From Bradyrhizobium liaoningense (GTDB lineage: Bacteria > Pseudomonadota > Alphaproteobacteria > Rhizobiales > Xanthobacteraceae): a stretch of DNA of 64,000 nt. Of this stretch, positions 44,116 through 54,400 are shown piece by piece. Both the position numbers and the translations under genes were made by a program. Under the pieces are notes generated by a model, which made no database searches, had not been told where the DNA came from, and saw only the letters and a list, made by a program, of their open reading frames with translations. Numbering within the stretch: position 1 is the first letter of the stretch; every line of letters begins with the position of its first letter. The stretch covers positions 1 to 64,000 of the forward strand of contig NZ_JAFCJS010000008.1 in assembly GCF_018130825.1 (NCBI RefSeq), given 5' to 3'.

Positions 44116-45966
44116 ATGAGCGCAGTGGAACGGCTTGATGACCAGTACCGCGACGAGCGCGACACCGCGCCGCCGGAAGCCCCGTCGATCGAGGCCGAGC
44201 TGATCGAGCAGCCCGCCAAAGGGCGGGCGAAGCTGCGGCCGCTGCTGGCGCTCGCGCCCTATGTGAGCCGCTATCGCGGCCGGGCCGCGCTCGCCTTCGT
44301 CGCGCTCACGATCGCGGCCTTGACCACGCTGCTGGTGCCGGTCGCGGTGCGCCGGATGATCGATTTCGGCCTGACGCCCGAGGGCATCGAGCTGATCAAC
44401 AGCTACTTCTCGGTGATGATCGCTGTCGTCGCCGTGCTCGCGCTGGCGAGCGCTGCGCGCTACTACCTCGTGATGACGATCGGCGAGCGCATCGTCGCCG
44501 ATTTGCGCCGTGACGTGTTCGCGCATCTGTTGTCGCTGTCGCCGTCCTTCTTCGATTCCGCGCGGAGCGGCGAGCTGATCTCGCGCCTCACCGCCGACAC
44601 CACCCAGATCAAGTCCGCCGTCGGCGCCTCGGTGTCGATCGCGCTGCGCAATCTGATGATGTTCTTCGGCGCGGCCGCGATGATGGTGATCACCAGCCCG
44701 AAGCTGTCGGGCTTCGTGCTGCTCGCGATACCCCTGATCGTGCTGCCGCTGGTCGCGTTCGGGCGCTGGGTGCGCCGGCTGTCGCGCAATGCGCAGGACA
44801 CGCTCGCCGATGCCTCCGCCTATGCGGGCGAGCTGGTCGGCGCGATCCGCACCGTGCAGGCCTATACCAGCGAGAGCTTTGCCGAGAAGCGTTTCGGCGG
44901 CGAGGTCGAGCAGGCCTATGAGGCCGCGCGCACCTCGACCCAGGCTCGCGCCGTGCTCACCGCCATCATCATCTTCATCGTGTTCGCCAGCGTGGTGGCG
45001 ATCCTCTGGATCGGCTCGCATGACGTGCTCACCGGCGCCATCACGCCGGGCCGGCTCGGCCAGTTCGTGCTCTACGCCGCCTTTGCCGCCGCCGGCCTCG
45101 GCCAGCTCAGCGAGGTCTGGGGCGAGGTCTCGGCTGCCTCGGGCGCTGCCGAGCGCCTGTTCGAGATCTTGCACGTGCAGCCCGAGATCGCGGCACCTGC
45201 TTCTCCACGCGCGCTGCCGGTGCCGGCGCGCGGCGAGGTCGGTTTCGACCGCGTCAGCTTCGCCTATCCGGCGCGGCCCGAGGGCAACGTGCTCGACGCC
45301 GTGTCGTTCACGGTGCGGCCCGGCGAGAAGGTCGCGATCGTCGGTCCCTCCGGCGCCGGCAAGAGCACGATCTTCCATCTGCTGCTGCGCTTCTACGATC
45401 CGCGTGGTGGCGTGATCTCGCTCGACGGCGTGCCGGTCAAGTCAGCCGATCCCCGCGATTTCCGCTCCCGTATCGCGCTGGTGCCGCAGGAATCCAACGT
45501 GTTCGCCGCGAGCGCGCGCGAGAACATCCGCTTCGGCCGGCCCGATGCTGGTGATGCCGAGGTCGAGCGTGCCGCCGAGCTCGCGCACGCCGCCGAATTC
45601 ATCCGCCGCCTGCCGGAAGGTTTTGACACCCCGCTCGGCGAGCGCGGCGTGACGCTGTCCGGCGGCCAGCGCCAGCGCATCGCGATCGCCCGCGCCATTT
45701 TGCGCGATGCGCCGCTCTTGCTGCTCGACGAGGCCACCTCCGCGCTCGACGCCGAAAGCGAGACGCTGGTGCAGACCGCGCTGGAAGAATTGATGCGCCA
45801 CCGCACCACGCTGGTGATCGCGCATCGCCTCGCCACCGTCTTGTCCTGCGACCGCATCCTGGTGATGGAGCACGGCAAGATCGTCGAGCAGGGCACGCAT
45901 GCCGAGCTCGTGGCCGCGAACGGGCTTTATGCACGGCTGGCGAGGCTGCAGTTCGAGGGGGCGTGA
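44116..45966 (+). CDS. ABC exporter, fused membrane and ATPase domains (MsbA-like)
   Basis: A 616-residue half-transporter. A polar N-terminus of about 45 residues is followed by six transmembrane segments (about 50-330) and a nucleotide-binding domain (about 370-612). Walker A is VGPSGAGKSTIF, the signature LSGGQRQRIAIARAIL, Walker B LLLLDEATSALD and the switch IAHRL. A homodimer should export lipids, drugs or other substrates. The start ATG (MSAVERLDD) is favoured over an upstream frame that overlaps likely promoter sequence. The substrate cannot be told from sequence. Confidence 0.92.
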   Translation: MSAVERLDDQYRDERDTAPPEAPSIEAELIEQPAKGRAKLRPLLALAPYVSRYRGRAALAFVALTIAALTTLLVPVAVRRMIDFGLTPEGIELINSYFSVMIAVVAVLALASAARYYLVMTIGERIVADLRRDVFAHLLSLSPSFFDSARSGELISRLTADTTQIKSAVGASVSIALRNLMMFFGAAAMMVITSPKLSGFVLLAIPLIVLPLVAFGRWVRRLSRNAQDTLADASAYAGELVGAIRTVQAYTSESFAEKRFGGEVEQAYEAARTSTQARAVLTAIIIFIVFASVVAILWIGSHDVLTGAITPGRLGQFVLYAAFAAAGLGQLSEVWGEVSAASGAAERLFEILHVQPEIAAPASPRALPVPARGEVGFDRVSFAYPARPEGNVLDAVSFTVRPGEKVAIVGPSGAGKSTIFHLLLRFYDPRGGVISLDGVPVKSADPRDFRSRIALVPQESNVFAASARENIRFGRPDAGDAEVERAAELAHAAEFIRRLPEGFDTPLGERGVTLSGGQRQRIAIARAILRDAPLLLLDEATSALDAESETLVQTALEELMRHRTTLVIAHRLATVLSCDRILVMEHGKIVEQGTHAELVAANGLYARLARLQFEGA

Positions 45967-45985
45967 GGCGCTGCCTTCTACAGTT

Positions 45986-46204
45986 TCATCGCGCGCACTT
46001 CGGCGACAGCGCCGGCACGTTTGGCCACGGCCAGTTCTTCCAGCTTCCGTCCGCGTCCACGCAGGCCGATGGTCCGGGGCCGTTCGTCTGCGCAGGGGCG
46101 CTTGATGTCGCGAAGCGCTGGTCGACATAGCTCGTCGACACATATCCGGCGACGATGACGCCCAGCATCACCGAGGATCCCTTGGCCAGCTCGCTCAGCT
46201 TCAT
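45986..46204 (-). CDS. Small single-pass membrane protein
   Basis: 72 residues. One hydrophobic segment near 8-26 (GSSVMLGVIVAGYVSTSY), then a serine- and proline-rich part with two cysteines (SACVDADGSWKNWPWPNVPALSPKCAR). The C-terminal domain is likely periplasmic with a disulfide. GGAGA is 6 bases before the ATG. No family recognised. Confidence 0.65.
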   Translation of the reverse strand: MKLSELAKGSSVMLGVIVAGYVSTSYVDQRFATSSAPAQTNGPGPSACVDADGSWKNWPWPNVPALSPKCAR

Positions 46205-46273
46205 CGATCGTCTCCATCGGCCCTGCCTGAGACAACGATTAACCGGCGCTGCGGGATCCAACCGTGACAGGCC

Positions 46274-46723
46274 TCACGCCCGCCATACCATCTTCAGCAC
46301 CGGCCGGCCCGAGGTCGGGTTCACGTCGTCGCCGGCATGGGCAAAGCCGTTGCGCTCGTAGAAGCGGATGGCGCGGGCGTTGTCCTTGTTGACGAGCAGC
46401 GTGACGCCTGCCGGCGACAGCCGCTTGGCCTCGTCCACCAGCAGCCGTGCCGCGTCCGAGCCCCAATGCGCGGGATCGACCACGAGCTGGTCGAGATAAC
46501 CTTCGCCGTCGATGGTGACGAAGCCGGTCAGCACGCCGTCCTGTTCGGCGACCACGATTTGGGCCTTCGGCACCAGATCCTTGCGCCAGCGCTCGCGCCA
46601 CCATTCCAGCCGCGCGGCGAAATCGATCTGCGGATAGGCCTCTTGCCAGGTGCGATGCCAGAGGTCGATCGAGGCTGTCTCGTCCTCGGGGCGGTAGGGG
46701 CGGAGGTGGATGGCGCCGCTCAC
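46274..46723 (-). CDS. GNAT family N-acetyltransferase
   Basis: A 149-residue acetyltransferase using acetyl-CoA: MSGAIHLRPYRPEDETASIDLWHRTWQEAYP, the strand LDQLVVDPAHWGSDAARLLVDEAKRL (the Q/R-x-x-G/A loop is unusual, GSDAA), and the NARAIRFYERNGFAHAGDD end typical of GNATs. The GTG start overlaps the TAG of the OmpA/MotB gene by one base, with GGAG upstream, so it is coupled to the MotAB-like pair. Substrate unknown. Confidence 0.87.
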   Translation of the reverse strand: MSGAIHLRPYRPEDETASIDLWHRTWQEAYPQIDFAARLEWWRERWRKDLVPKAQIVVAEQDGVLTGFVTIDGEGYLDQLVVDPAHWGSDAARLLVDEAKRLSPAGVTLLVNKDNARAIRFYERNGFAHAGDDVNPTSGRPVLKMVWRA

Positions 46724-47751
46724 TACCGCTCCGTTAGCTTCAGCTCGATGCGGCGGTTGCGCTTGTAGGCCTCTTCCGTGTTGCCGGTGTCGAGCGGCTG
46801 GAATTCGCCGAAGCCGGCGGCGACGAGGCGCTGGGCGGGCACGCCGAGCGAGATCAGATATTGCACCACCGAGATCGAACGAGCGGCTGAGAGGTCCCAG
46901 TTCGACTTGAAGTTCGCGCCGCTCACCGGCCGCACGTCGGTGTGGCCGTCGACGCGCAGCACCCAGGGGATATCGCTCGGGATCTTCTTGTCGAGCTCGA
47001 TCAGCGCGGCTGCCAGGGTGTCGAGCTCGGCGCGGCCCTCGGGCAGCAGCACCGCCTGGCCGGTGTCGAAGAACACTTCGGACTGGAACACGAAGCGGTC
47101 GCCGACGATTCGGATGTCGGGGCGGTTGCCGAGGATGGCGCGCAGGCGGCCGAAGAATTCCGAGCGGTAGCGCGATAACTCCTGCACGCGCTGCGCCAGC
47201 GCGACATTCAGGCGGGAGCCGAGATCGGCGATCCGGTTCTGCGATTCCTTGTCGCGCTTCTCGGATGCATCGAGCGCCTCTTCCAGCGCCGCCAATTGCC
47301 GGCGTAGCGCGCTGATCTGCTGGTTCAGCACCTCGATTTGCGCCAGCGCCCGCGCCGAGACCGCTTTCTCGGAATCCAGCGCCTTGCCGAGCTCGGTAGT
47401 CTTGCCCTGCGCGTCATTGCCGGCGGCCGCGAGGCCCTCATAGAGGCCCTTGACGCGGTCGCGCTCGGACTCGGCCGAGGCCAGGCCGGCCCTCAGCTGC
47501 GAGACCTGGTCGTCGAGCGTGAGCTTGCCGAGCTTCTCCAGCGACAGCAGCTCGTTGAGCTGGGCGATCTTGGCGTTGAGCTGCTCCAGCGCCTTGTCCT
47601 TGCCGGTCACCTCCTGAGACAGGAAGAACTGCACGACGAGAAACACCGACAGCAGGAACACGATCGACAGCACCAGCGTCGACAGTGCGTCGACGAAGCC
47701 CGGCCAGTAATTGAAGGCGCCATCGCTGCGGCGGCCGCGCGCGAGAGCCAT
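46723..47751 (-). CDS. MotB-like/OmpA peptidoglycan-binding protein
   Basis: 342 residues. One N-terminal transmembrane segment (about 17-45) bears the aspartate in GFVDALSTLVLSIVFLLSV, as in proton-channel MotB subunits. A long coiled coil (about 50-195) follows, then an OmpA C-terminal domain (about 215-340) with LRVDGHTDVRP and the NWDLSAARSISVVQYL peptidoglycan-contact segments. It pairs with the MotA-like protein 4 bases upstream. No flagellar genes are near, so this is probably an ExbB/TolQ- or MotA-class energised complex of unknown task. Confidence 0.9.
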   Translation of the reverse strand: MALARGRRSDGAFNYWPGFVDALSTLVLSIVFLLSVFLVVQFFLSQEVTGKDKALEQLNAKIAQLNELLSLEKLGKLTLDDQVSQLRAGLASAESERDRVKGLYEGLAAAGNDAQGKTTELGKALDSEKAVSARALAQIEVLNQQISALRRQLAALEEALDASEKRDKESQNRIADLGSRLNVALAQRVQELSRYRSEFFGRLRAILGNRPDIRIVGDRFVFQSEVFFDTGQAVLLPEGRAELDTLAAALIELDKKIPSDIPWVLRVDGHTDVRPVSGANFKSNWDLSAARSISVVQYLISLGVPAQRLVAAGFGEFQPLDTGNTEEAYKRNRRIELKLTER

Positions 47752-47755
47752 GTCG

Positions 47756-48787
47756 CTAACCCTTTTCCGGCTGGCGCGCGATCCGTTCCAGCAGGCGCCG
47801 GATCTCGCGGTTCTGCTCGCCCTGGCCGTCGGCCCATTCGCGGATCATCTGCTGCTCGGTGCGCATGTGCGAGACCAGCGCCTGGATGGCTTCGGCAAGG
47901 CTCGCCATCGCCGCGGTGGTGCCGCGGCTGGTGCTGCCTTCCTCGAGCACGGAGCGCAGGCGCTCGACAGCGGCCTGAAGCTCGCCGCTGGCAACCCCGC
48001 CGCCGGCGGCGGCGACAGGCACCTCGCCGCGGCCATATTCGCGCACGGTGGTCGCGAGCCAGTCCTCGAGATCGGTGTAGAAGCGGTTCTGCGCCTGGCT
48101 CGATTGCAGATCGAGGAAGCCGAGGATCAGCGAGCCGGCGAGGCCGAACAGGGAGCTGGAGAACGAGATGCCCATGCCGCCGAGCGGGGCGGCGAGGCCC
48201 TCCTTCAGCGTGTCGAACAGCGCTCCGGAATCGCCGCCGACCTTGAGCCCGTCGATGACCTTGCCGACCGAGCCGACCGTCTCGATCAGGCCCCAGAAGG
48301 TGCCGAGCAGGCCGAGGAAGACGAGCAGGCCGGTCATGTAGCGGGAGATGTCGCGGGCCTCGTCCAGGCGGGTCGCGATCGAATCGAGCAAATGCCGCAT
48401 GGTGGTCTGGGTGATGGTCATCCGCCCGGTGCGCTCGCCGCCCAGGATCATCGCCATCGGCGCCAGCAGTTTCGGGTGCCGGGCGGGGGCAAGGCCGGGA
48501 TCGGCGATGCGGAAATTGTTGACCCAGGACACTTCAGGGTAGAGCCGGATGACCTGGCGGAAAGCCAGGATGATGCCGATGAACAGGACGCCGCCGATCA
48601 GGGCGTTCAGCCCGGGATTGGCGAAAAAGGCCTGGATGATCTGCTTGTAGAGCACCACGCCGACCAGGGTGCACAGCACCAGGAAGACCAGCATCCGCAC
48701 CAGGAAGACGCTGGGCGAGGACAGCTTGGTATATTCGATGTCGATGGAGGAGCGGGGCGGGGCGCCAGACGGCATGGCCGGTATCAT
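47756..48787 (-). CDS. MotA/TolQ/ExbB-like proton-channel protein
   Basis: 343 residues with hydrophobic segments near 30-48, 62-80, 148-170 and 195-225. TM3 is SRYMTGLLVFLGLLGTFWGLIETVGSVGKVI, a MotA/ExbB hallmark, and TM4 is PLGGMGISFSSSLFGLAGSLILGFLDL. The cytoplasmic C-terminal tail (about 100 residues) is helical. First gene of a three-gene operon with the OmpA/MotB and GNAT genes. Clearly not flagellar MotA by length and context. Confidence 0.9.
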   Translation of the reverse strand: MIPAMPSGAPPRSSIDIEYTKLSSPSVFLVRMLVFLVLCTLVGVVLYKQIIQAFFANPGLNALIGGVLFIGIILAFRQVIRLYPEVSWVNNFRIADPGLAPARHPKLLAPMAMILGGERTGRMTITQTTMRHLLDSIATRLDEARDISRYMTGLLVFLGLLGTFWGLIETVGSVGKVIDGLKVGGDSGALFDTLKEGLAAPLGGMGISFSSSLFGLAGSLILGFLDLQSSQAQNRFYTDLEDWLATTVREYGRGEVPVAAAGGGVASGELQAAVERLRSVLEEGSTSRGTTAAMASLAEAIQALVSHMRTEQQMIREWADGQGEQNREIRRLLERIARQPEKG

Positions 48788-49022
48788 CCGTTACGAACGT
48801 GATTGCGGGGCGCACTATGGCACAGGCCCGGCCCAAAAAAAGCGCCGGATGCGCCGATTTCGTGGAGAGCGCCCGGAACCCGAAGCGGAAACCGCGCTTT
48901 GATAACGTGTCAATTGCAAGACACCGCAGGCCGCCGCTGCCCTGTGGCTGCCCCGGCTTGTTGCCGGCACCTGCCCGTTCTTCCTCCGCCGCCCCACGAG
49001 ACCTGACCAAGGGAGTGGTCGC

Positions 49023-50036
49023 ATGAGCGTCGTTTCCGCGATCATCGGGACTGCCGAACGTGTGCCGCTGCCTGATGTCGTGATCCGGGCTGCGATCCAG
49101 CGCCTCTGCTCCCGCACAGCAACCCGTCTTGCCGCGCCTGATGCGGCCGGCGATGCCGCCATCGCCGGACGGATGCTGCTGCGGCCGATTGCCGGGGACG
49201 CCGGGCGCGACGAGGTGCCTGCGTCCTTCTTCGCGGAGGTGCTTGGCCCCAACCGCAAATACTCGTGCTGCTTCTACAAGACCGACGCGACCACCCTGCA
49301 GGAGGCGGAGGAGGAGGCGCTGCGCCAGACCGTCGAGCATGCCGGTCTCGCCGACGGCCAGGCCATCCTCGAGCTCGGTTGCGGCTGGGGCGCGCTGTCG
49401 CTGTGGATGGCGCGGCAGTTTCCGCACGCGACGGTGACCGCGGTCGCGAACTCGCAGGCGCAGCGCGCCTTGATCGAGGAGGAGGCGCGGCTGCGCGGGC
49501 TGTCCAACCTCCGCGCGGTCACCGCCGACATGAACGTTTTCGCGCCCGACAGCCAGTTCGACCGCATCGTCGCGGTCGAGGCGTTCGAGCGCATGACGAA
49601 CTGGCGCAAGCTGATGACGCGCCTGCACTCATGGCTCGCGCCCGAGGCGCGCTTCTTCATGCAGATCGCCGCGCATCGCACCGGCTCCCACCTGTTCGAC
49701 CGGACCGATCGCGAGGACTGGATCGCCCAGCACGTCTTCACGGGCGGGCTGATGCCGAGCCATCACCTCGTCAGGCAGTTCGACGACATCTTCACGGTTG
49801 AGAAGGAATGGTGCTGGAGCGGCACCCATTATCAGCGCACCGCCAACGACTGGCTTGCCAATTTCGACGCGCGTCGCGAGACGATCGAGGCGGCCTTGCG
49901 CGAGGTCCATGGCGATGACACCGGTCTTTGGATGCGGCGCTGGCGCTGGTTCTGCCTCGCGACCTCGGGCCTGTTCGGCTATGCCGACGGAACCGAATGG
50001 GGCGTCAGCCACTACCGGATGAAGGCCGCCGAGTGA
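49023..50036 (+). CDS. CFA-synthase-like SAM-dependent methyltransferase
   Basis: A 337-residue class I methyltransferase. SAM binding is ILELGCGWGALSLWMARQFP near residues 115-134, with SNLRAVTADMNVF and VEAFERMTNW. Outside the core it has KYSCCFYKTDATTLQEAEEEAL, a variant of the segment found in cyclopropane-fatty-acid synthases and plant coclaurine N-methyltransferases. The usual CFA E-HxG pattern is changed (EAFERM), so the substrate may not be a phospholipid. Stands alone, divergent from the MotA-like gene. Confidence 0.85.
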   Translation: MSVVSAIIGTAERVPLPDVVIRAAIQRLCSRTATRLAAPDAAGDAAIAGRMLLRPIAGDAGRDEVPASFFAEVLGPNRKYSCCFYKTDATTLQEAEEEALRQTVEHAGLADGQAILELGCGWGALSLWMARQFPHATVTAVANSQAQRALIEEEARLRGLSNLRAVTADMNVFAPDSQFDRIVAVEAFERMTNWRKLMTRLHSWLAPEARFFMQIAAHRTGSHLFDRTDREDWIAQHVFTGGLMPSHHLVRQFDDIFTVEKEWCWSGTHYQRTANDWLANFDARRETIEAALREVHGDDTGLWMRRWRWFCLATSGLFGYADGTEWGVSHYRMKAAE

Positions 50037-50265
50037 TTGCGATCTTCTGTCGCAGCCCGCGGTGATGGAACCCGACTCACAATCCGGTGAGTCCCGAAAA
50101 GCCCCAAAAAGTCAGCAAGATAGGTCGTGTGACATTGAGCCGCCCGCAGCATGCGTTGCGTCGCAGCAGGTCCATTCTATTTTGACGGCATCAGCTGCGC
50201 GCAAATCACCCAGAACGGGTCGGCGCGCGCGTGACCAGTTCAACAACATCGGGGCACTTAACTTC

Positions 50266-51459
50266 ATGTCAGGACTTCGTGCGCGATCGGCATGCGTTGC
50301 AATGATGCTCGCGGCCCTTGCGCCGCTGCTCGCAGGTTGCGACGAATCGAGCTCGGCCGTCTCCGCCGCTCCGCCCACCGATCCTGACGTCAGCATCGTC
50401 GTCGTCAAGCCGCAACCGCGCGCCGTGGTGCGCGAGCTGCCGGGTCGCATCGCGCCGACCCGCGTCTCCGACGTGCGGCCGCGCGTCTCCGGCATCGTGG
50501 TCGAACGCCTGTTCCGCCAGGGCAGCGAGGTGAAGGCCGGCGATCCGCTCTACCGCATCGATCCGCGTCCGTTCGAGGTCGAGGTGATGGCCAACGAGGC
50601 GGCGGTCGCCAAGTCCGAGGCTGCGCTGATGCAGGCCAAGCAGCAGGCGCACCGCATCGCCACCCTCACCAGGGATCGCGCGGCCCCGGAGGCCGAGAAC
50701 GAGAAGGCGATCGCCGCCGAACGCCAGGCCCATGCCGAGGTCGAGGGACGCAAGGCCGATCTCGCCCGCGCCAAGCTCAACCTCGACTATGCCACCGTGC
50801 GCGCGCCGATCGATGGCGTCGTCGGCGCGGCCCTCGTCAGCGAGGGCGCGCTCGCGGTGCAGAACGAGACCAATCTGGCCACCATCCAGCAGCTCGACCC
50901 GATCTATGCCGACTTCACCCAGTCGGTGACCGAGCTCAACCAGCTTCGCCGTGCCTTCGAGAGCGGCGATCTGGAGCGCATTGCGGCGGATGCCGCCAAG
51001 GTGCGGCTCGTGCTCGACGACAACACGCTCTATTCGCTCGACGGCAAGCTGCTGTTCTCGGATGCCAAGGTCGACGCCCATACCGGCCAGGTGACGCTGC
51101 GCGGCGAGTTCCGCAATCCCAAGCGCGAGCTCTTGCCGGGCATGTATGTCCGTGTCCGCATCGACCAGGGTCTCGACAGCGACGCGATCGCGGTGCCGCA
51201 GCAGGCGATCCAGCGCAATGGCGGCGGCGGCAGCGAGGTGTTCGTGGTCAAGGACGACAACCACATCGCGGTGCAGCCGGTGCGCACGGGCTCGGTGCAG
51301 GACGGACTCTGGTTCGTCACTGAAGGCCTCAAGGCCGGCGACAAGGTCGTGGTCGAGGGCTTCCAGAAGTTCGCGGCGGGCGACAGGGTCAAGCCGCAAT
51401 CCTGGTCGGAAGCGGACGCGACCGCGGACAACCGGCACGCCCAGAAGCTCACGCGGTAA
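50266..51459 (+). CDS. RND efflux periplasmic adaptor lipoprotein
   Basis: 397 residues. The lipoprotein signal has lipobox LLAGC, the modified cysteine being residue 25. The membrane-fusion domains include PGRIAPTRVSDVRPRVSGIVVERLFRQGSEVKAGDPLYRID (lipoyl half), a coiled-coil hairpin (about 105-175) and beta-barrel YADFTQSVTELNQLRR. Links the inner-membrane pump to an outer-membrane channel. The ATG was chosen for its signal peptide; upstream in-frame sequence is not family-like. Six bases before the pump gene. Confidence 0.93.
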   Translation: MSGLRARSACVAMMLAALAPLLAGCDESSSAVSAAPPTDPDVSIVVVKPQPRAVVRELPGRIAPTRVSDVRPRVSGIVVERLFRQGSEVKAGDPLYRIDPRPFEVEVMANEAAVAKSEAALMQAKQQAHRIATLTRDRAAPEAENEKAIAAERQAHAEVEGRKADLARAKLNLDYATVRAPIDGVVGAALVSEGALAVQNETNLATIQQLDPIYADFTQSVTELNQLRRAFESGDLERIAADAAKVRLVLDDNTLYSLDGKLLFSDAKVDAHTGQVTLRGEFRNPKRELLPGMYVRVRIDQGLDSDAIAVPQQAIQRNGGGGSEVFVVKDDNHIAVQPVRTGSVQDGLWFVTEGLKAGDKVVVEGFQKFAAGDRVKPQSWSEADATADNRHAQKLTR

Positions 51460-51465
51460 CGCGCC

Positions 51466-54400
51466 ATGGCGAGTTTCTTCATCGACAGGCCGATCTTCGC
51501 CTGGGTGGTCGCGCTGTTCATCTGTCTGATCGGCGCGATCTCGGTGCCGCTGCTGCCGATCGCGCAATATCCGATCATCGCGCCGCCCTCGATCTCGATC
51601 TCGACCAGCTATCCCGGCGCCTCGCCGGAAAACCTCTACAACAGCGTCACGCGCCTGATCGAGGAGGAGCTCAACGGCGCTTCCGGCATCCTCAATTTCG
51701 AATCGACCAGCGACTCGCTCGGCCAAGTCGAGATCATCGCCAATTTCGTGCCGGGCACCGACACCAGCGCAGCCTCGGTCGAGGTGCAGAACCGCATCAA
51801 GCGCGTCGAGGCGCGCCTGCCGCGCGCGGTGATCCAGCAGGGCATTTTGATCGAGGAAGCCTCCAGCGCGGTGCTCCAGATCATCACGCTGAACTCGACC
51901 GACGGCAGCCTGGATGAGGTCGGCCTCGGCGACTTCATGATCCGCAACGTGCTCGGCGAAGTTCGCCGTATCCCCGGCGTCGGCCGCGCCACGCTCTATT
52001 CGACCGAGCGCAGTCTTCGTGTGTGGGTGGATCCCGCAAAACTGGTCGGCTACGGGCTGACCGCCGACGACGTCAACAAGGCCATCGCCGCGCAGAACGC
52101 GCAGGTCGCCTCGGGCAGCATCGGCGCCGAGCCGTCGACCTCGAGCCAGCGCACCTCGGCGCTGGTGCTGGTCAAGGGCCAGCTCTCCTCGCCGGATGAA
52201 TTCGGCGCCATCATCCTGCGCGCCAATGCCGACGGTTCGACCGTGCGGCTGCGCGACGTCGCGCGCATCGAGGTCGGCGGCCTCAGCTATCAGTTCAACA
52301 CCCGCCTCGACGGCAAGCCGACCGCCGGTCTCTCCGTGCTGATGTCGCCGACCGGCAATGCGCTGGCGACCGCGAGCGCGGTCGAAGCCAAGATGATGGA
52401 GCTGTCGCGCTTCTTCCCGGCCAACATCTCCTACGAGATCCCCTACAACATCACGCCGGTGGTCGAGGCCTCGATCAAGAAGGTGCTGACGACGCTCCTC
52501 GAAGCCGTGGTGCTGGTGTTCGTGGTGATGTTCCTGTTCCTGCAGAACATCCGCTACACCATCATCCCGACCATCGTGGTGCCGGTGGCGCTGCTCGGCG
52601 CCTGCAGCACGCTGCTGCTCGCCGGCTACTCCATCAACATGCTCTCGATGTTCGGCATGGTGCTCGCGGTCGGCATCCTCGTCGACGACGCCATCGTCGT
52701 GGTCGAGAACGTCGAGCGCATCATGAGCGAGGAAGGCCTGCCGCCGAAGGAGGCGACACGCAAGGCGATGTCGCAAATCTCGAGTGCCATCATCGGCATC
52801 ACGCTGGTGCTGATGGCGGTGTTCGTGCCGATGGCATTCTTCCCGGGCTCCGTCGGCATCATCTACCGCCAGTTCTCGGTGACCATGGTCGCCGCGATCG
52901 GCTTCTCCGCCTTCCTGGCGCTGTCGCTGACGCCGGCGCTGTGCGCGACGCTGCTCAAGCCGGTCACCGCCGGTCATGGCCACGCGAAGCGGGGCGTGTT
53001 CGGCTGGTTCAACCGCATGCTCGAAGGCAGCAAGGAAACCTATTCCCGCACCGTCGGCTTCTCGCTCAAGCGCACCGGCCGCCTGATGCTGGTCTACGTC
53101 GCGCTGCTGGTTGGCCTGTCCTGGACCTTCGTCAACCTGCCCGGCGGCTTCCTGCCGATCGACGACCAGGGCTTCATCACCACCGACGTGCAGACGCCGT
53201 CGGACTCGTCCTACGGCCGCACCGAGGCCGTGATCGAGAAGGTCGAGAAATATCTGGCGCAGCGGCCGGGCGTCGACAACGTCACCTTCCTCACCGGCTT
53301 CAGCTTCTCCGGCCAGGGCATGAATACCGCGCAAGCCTTCATCACCTTGAAGGACTGGTCGGAACGCGGTCCGAAGGATTCCGCCGCGGCGATCGTCAAC
53401 GACATCAACCGCGATCTGGGATCATCGATCCGCGACGCAAAAATCTCCGCGCTGCAGCCGCCGCCGATCGACAATCTCGGCAACTCCTCCGGCTTCTCAT
53501 TCCGTCTGCAGGACCGCGGCCAGAAGGGCTATCCGGCCCTGATGCGCGCGGCCGACCAGCTGATCGCGGAGGCCAATGCCAGCCCGGTGCTGCAGAAGGT
53601 CTATATCGAGGGCCTGCCGGAGGCCGGCGTGGTCAATCTCGTGATTGACCGCGAGAAGGCCGGCGCCTTCGGCGTCACCTTCGAGGACATCAACAACACC
53701 ATCTCGACCAATCTCGGCTCGAACTACATCAACGACTTCCCGAACCGCGGCCGCATGCAGCGCGTCGTGGTGCAGGCGGATGCGAGAGACCGCATGCGGA
53801 CCGAGGACATCCTCAACTACAACGTCAAGAACAGCCGCGGCCAACTGGTGCCGTTCTCGTCCTTCGCGACGGTCGAATGGGCGCGCGGCCCGACGCAGAT
53901 CGCCGGCTTCAACTATTATCCGGCGGTGCGCATCTCCGGCGAAGCCAGGCCCGGCTTCACCTCGGGCGATGCCATCGCCGAGATGGAGCGGCTCGCCGGC
54001 AGATTGCCGCGCGGCTTCGGCTATGAATGGACCGGCCAGTCGCTGCAGGAAAAGCTGTCGGGCTCGCAGGCGCCGTTCCTGCTCGCGCTCTCGGTATTCG
54101 TGGTGTTCCTGTGCCTCGCCGCACTCTACGAGAGCTGGACCATTCCGCTCGCGGTGCTGCTCACCGTGCCGCTCGGCATCGTCGGTGCCGTGGCCGCGGC
54201 GATGCTGCGCGGCCTGCCCAACGACGTCTACTTCACCGTCGGGCTGATCACGATCATCGGCCTCGCCGCAAAGGACGCGATCCTCATCATCGAGTTTGCC
54301 AAGGATCTGCGGAAAGAAGGCAAGCCGCTGGTCGAAGCCACCATCGAAGCCTGCCGCCTGCGCTTCCGCCCGATCCTGATGACGGGCCTCGCCTTCATCT

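Noticed and set aside
46274..48787. Zorya-type defence (ZorA/ZorB) for the MotA/MotB-like pair
   Set aside because: The ZorC, ZorD or ZorE partners are absent, and the neighbours are an acetyltransferase and a methyltransferase.
50269..53334. A 1021-codon minus-strand open frame
   Set aside because: Antisense to the efflux adaptor and pump genes, which have complete family motifs. The antisense product is low complexity.
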